A stretch of DNA of 64,000 nucleotides, taken from NCBI GenBank assembly GCA_035235625.1, contig CP141148.1, positions 434,001 to 498,000 on the forward strand. The letters are read 5' to 3'. A model generated the notes under the pieces. It had not been told where the DNA came from and did no database searches. It saw only the letters and a program-made list of their open reading frames with translations. Below are positions 61,266 to 64,000 of the stretch, piece after piece (within the stretch, counting starts at the first letter, position 1; each line of letters opens with the position of its first letter). Origin of the DNA: Saururus chinensis. Taxonomy: Eukaryota > Streptophyta > Magnoliopsida > Piperales > Saururaceae. The translations under genes and the position numbers were made by a program.

Positions 61266-63392
61266 AGAAACCTGCTTTCCCTTTCCTTTCATTGTTTTAG
61301 TTTTAACTCGAGTTGCCCTTCTTTTTCCAGTGTCATTGATACTTGGACTAGGTTCTTCTTCCTCCTCCTCCTTTGCTTGACCATGCTCTTGTTCTCTCTC
61401 AACGACATTAGTTTCTTCACCGATTTCTAGTCTTTGTTCTTCTTTTGCATTTGCATTTATTTCTAATTCAACAACTCAAAGTACATCTTCACCAACATCT
61501 TCGTCTTTTGATTCAACTCGTTGTCTCAACAATATGTATCTTAAACCGAAGGTTAACCTCAAACCTGCAACTAAATCAAGAACAAAGCTGTTAATGGAGA
61601 GTTATTAAGATCATATACTAATTATACTACTAATTCACAATAAAACAAAACCTTTCCTTGTTTGTACTCTATGTTGTTCAGTTTTTCTTGACACCACTTC
61701 AAGTGCTCTATGGAGAGCACGGACATCCTCAGCGCCCTTGCTATTAACTTAATGTCTATCATAGCAAACAAAATTTCCAACTCCTGGGACTCGTCCATAG
61801 AATCTGTTCTCTTTGACCACCATCTCTTACTCTTCTGAGAACTCTTTACCTCCAGCTTCTTCTAAAAAAAAAAATTTAGCCATGCCATTTTATGTTTGTT
61901 GGAATGATGCCACAAAAACTTTTACGAGTGTAATAATAAAGTGAAGAACCTTTTGAAGGGTTTTTATGAGAATGAATTGCAACATCAAGTCCCTTGGGTC
62001 TTGTACTTGTGAAGAAGACTGTGAAAGACTTTTCAATATCCACGATGACTTGGTGTCTAACTTCATGAAAGCCAATAAGTCCTTATAGCTTTCTCTATGA
62101 CTTTCATCGCTTCCCTTGCAAATATTTCCTGCCCTTTGATTTCTTCAAAGTCTTCTTCAGCATGTCCTTCAGAGTGACTCAGGAATGACAATAATCAATT
62201 ATCAGAAAAGTAAATAAGCATCCCTATCTACCAGAATTGAAGGATTAGAATATCATCATCTCTTAGTCTTGTTCTCACTTACAAGTGGTAAAGGCAAATA
62301 TTCATCTCTTTCTTTTGGAAAGGCTAAAAAAGTGTTTTATTCACATGACTTTAGTGAAGTATGAGGTGGTCCCATTCCTTTTTCTTAATCTAAAGTGCAC
62401 ATCAACAATCATGTTAATTTTTAAACATAATACTAATCATCACTTTCCAAACAGGTCATTTGCATGTCTGATGCCTTTGGGTTTCATTATTATAAAGTTT
62501 GCTGCTTTTGGTAGATGACTCAAATATGGGGCATGATCTTCATGGAGGTCTTGGACTCCAGAATAGTGAAACTAGCCTCTTCAACTGACATGTGGGGTAC
62601 ATGAATAACGAATTGAACTTCTCAAGTAATTGGCCCTAAATTATAAGGTGATGGATATATTTAGTTTAAACAATTACTTTTTTCTTATGAACAAAAAAAG
62701 AAATATTAGTTAATGGGATATTTAACTAAACTCAAGATTTATGAATTATCAATACAAGAAATACAAATCTCCGTAAGGGGTTTTGTTTGAACTGTATCTG
62801 CCTAGAACTTGCATACAAAGAAATGTCTTTAGACATCATATTAATGTAATAAGAGGGAAACAGAAAAACACAGATGGACAGAAAATTCCCTCACTTGGAT
62901 CCAAATATTTGCATCCAAACAGGATATTTGCCTCTTGAAGAAAATGATTGAAGTCAAATATACCTGTAGGAACATCTGGAACATGCAATAGATTCTGGAG
63001 AGAAGACCTGCTCTGCACATAATTCAAGCACCTTTTGCCTTGATTTCTCTCATCTTCCATAAACCTTTCTAGTAATATTTGAAATTGCTGGAACTTTCTG
63101 GCTACATTATCATAAAATGATACTCCGACAGAAACAGAGGATGCAAGTGCCTCTATGGCATCCCACGTCAGGTGTTCTCCTTCCACGAGGAAAGTGACGA
63201 CGTGGAGGAGAGGGAAGAAGTGGGGCGGAGGATGGTGTTGTGGGCCACTAGTGGTGGGGCAGGGGAGGAAGAGGAAGAGGGTCTGGAGGGAGGGTCGGGC
63301 TTACTGCCGTGGAACTGCCTCGAGGAGGTGATGTGGTGACTGGAACCGGCTATGCTAGAGGAAGGTTTGAGCTTTTTGTCCAGATCGGACAT
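61266..63392 (-). pseudogene. Unidentified multi-exon gene, probably decayed
   Basis: From the 5' side (right): 63392-63180 encodes MSDLDKKLKPSSSIAGSSHH and a Ser/Pro-rich stretch. After a frame change near 63180 comes LTWDAIEALASSVSVGVSFY, then RKFQQFQILLERFMEDERNQ, ending at an ACAG|GTATAT donor near 62964. Likely later exons: about 62170-62060 (GHAEEDFEEIKGQEIF), 62075-61890, 61865-61660 (SMDESQELEILFAMIDIKLI) and 61570-61266. The last begins after a TTGCAG acceptor with GLRLTFGLRYILLRQRVESK. A TGA near 61484 interrupts it, but the frame continues to an acidic then basic tail ending KGKGKQVSK. I do not recognise the family. The acidic/basic tail suggests a nuclear protein, which is inference only. 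Could be a functional gene misread at the frame change. Confidence 0.45.
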
Positions 63393-63511
63393 GTGTTGTA
63401 GAAATGCCGATCACTAGAGATTTGTAAGGGTGATAACTGGGATAAAGTAGCATAGTGAGGCCATGAGGGGGGTACACATGCGTTAAAAAAATCTTCCAAT
63501 TTTTTTTAGAA

Positions 63512-64000
63512 CATGGCCATACGAACCGCATTTTTTTCCTTGTGTCCCCTATTTCTTTTTTACCCGTCTAACTTTCATTAAAATTTCTCATATCCCCCCT
63601 TTTCACCCCACTTCTCTTCTTTCCCACTTTTTTCTCCTTCTCCGGCACTAGCGGCTAGATCCGTTGGCCAGTTGCTTATGCGGCCGGCCACTACGGCCAG
63701 ATCTAGCTGTGGTCATTGGAGCCACTAGCGATCCAATGAACTTAATCAAGAGATAATGAACTTGAATGACATTTTGGAAATGATAAGAGTCAAATTAGAA
63801 AGGGAGTCAATGGGCCGGGAAGATAAACACCAGGGATCAAATAATTTTAGAGTGTATCTTTAGGACTGGGACTATCGACCAAATGCCCTTATCTCAACGT
63901 AGCTTTAACGATTGCTAGTCAAGGAAGATGGGCAGATCTTTCGAGGAAAGAAGGGGATAGGCCCAGCTAATCAATGCTTTCAGGTCGGTGAAAGCGTGGC
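63512..64000. mobile_element. Start of another TIR element (GGCTATTC-type family)
   Basis: TGGCCATACGAACCGCATTT, then TTTTCCTTGTGTCCCC, matches the ends at 11094 and 59722. A C/T-rich arm and a GGCCAGATC-rich core follow, as in the 11094 element. It runs off the window. Confidence 0.45.

Overview
The window is nuclear DNA from a flowering plant. The evidence is a two-exon polyol/monosaccharide transporter gene, MULE transposons carrying Ulp1/DUF1985 genes, a CACTA element with CACTACAACAAAA ends, a Tourist-like (PIF/Harbinger) element and Ty3/gypsy-type solo LTRs. The transporter exon is strongly GC-rich, including third codon positions, while its surroundings are AT-rich. That fits a monocot better than most eudicots, but I would not name a lineage. 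No rRNA, tRNA or CRISPR was seen.

Layout. 1-10640: most of a large Mutator-like element (MULE 1) with a decayed transposase (+), a convergent decayed Ulp1-protease/DUF1985 gene (-), a ~199-bp tandem array and a right end at 10640; its left end lies outside the window. 10641-11036: the first 84 or so codons of a polyol transporter paralogue, cut off in exon 2 exactly where MULE 1 ends. 11094-21240: a cluster of small terminal-inverted-repeat elements, foldbacks and GC-rich minisatellites, some carrying gene fragments (F-box-associated DUF295, possible OTU). 21240-36240: nested LTR debris. It holds a solo LTR (25059-28405) with perfect 5-bp duplications, sitting inside an older solo LTR (24412-32797) that also took in a Harbinger element (30440-32242).

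36241-46033: MULE 2, complete between ~76-bp inverted repeats, with a transposase (+) and an Ulp1/DUF1985 gene (-), both broken, and an hAT-like insert at 40260-40968. 46034-52222: a long TA microsatellite, an LTR-like stretch with a 'putative plant transposon protein' pseudogene, and another solo LTR (50256-51762). 52223-56998: a 4.8-kb CACTA element without transposase, built of palindromes and long pyrimidine tracts. 57802-59506: the only intact gene, a polyol transporter (-). 59722-64000: another terminal-repeat element with a GC-rich minisatellite, a decayed multi-exon gene of unknown function (-) and the start of one more element.

How it fits together: a locus that had at least two same-strand polyol transporter copies about 47 kb apart has been inflated by transposons. 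One copy was destroyed by MULE 1. In-frame stops in the transposon genes are mostly TAG, which suggests long-term cytosine methylation at CHG sites followed by C-to-T decay. Everything here is read by eye; no alignment or database search was run.
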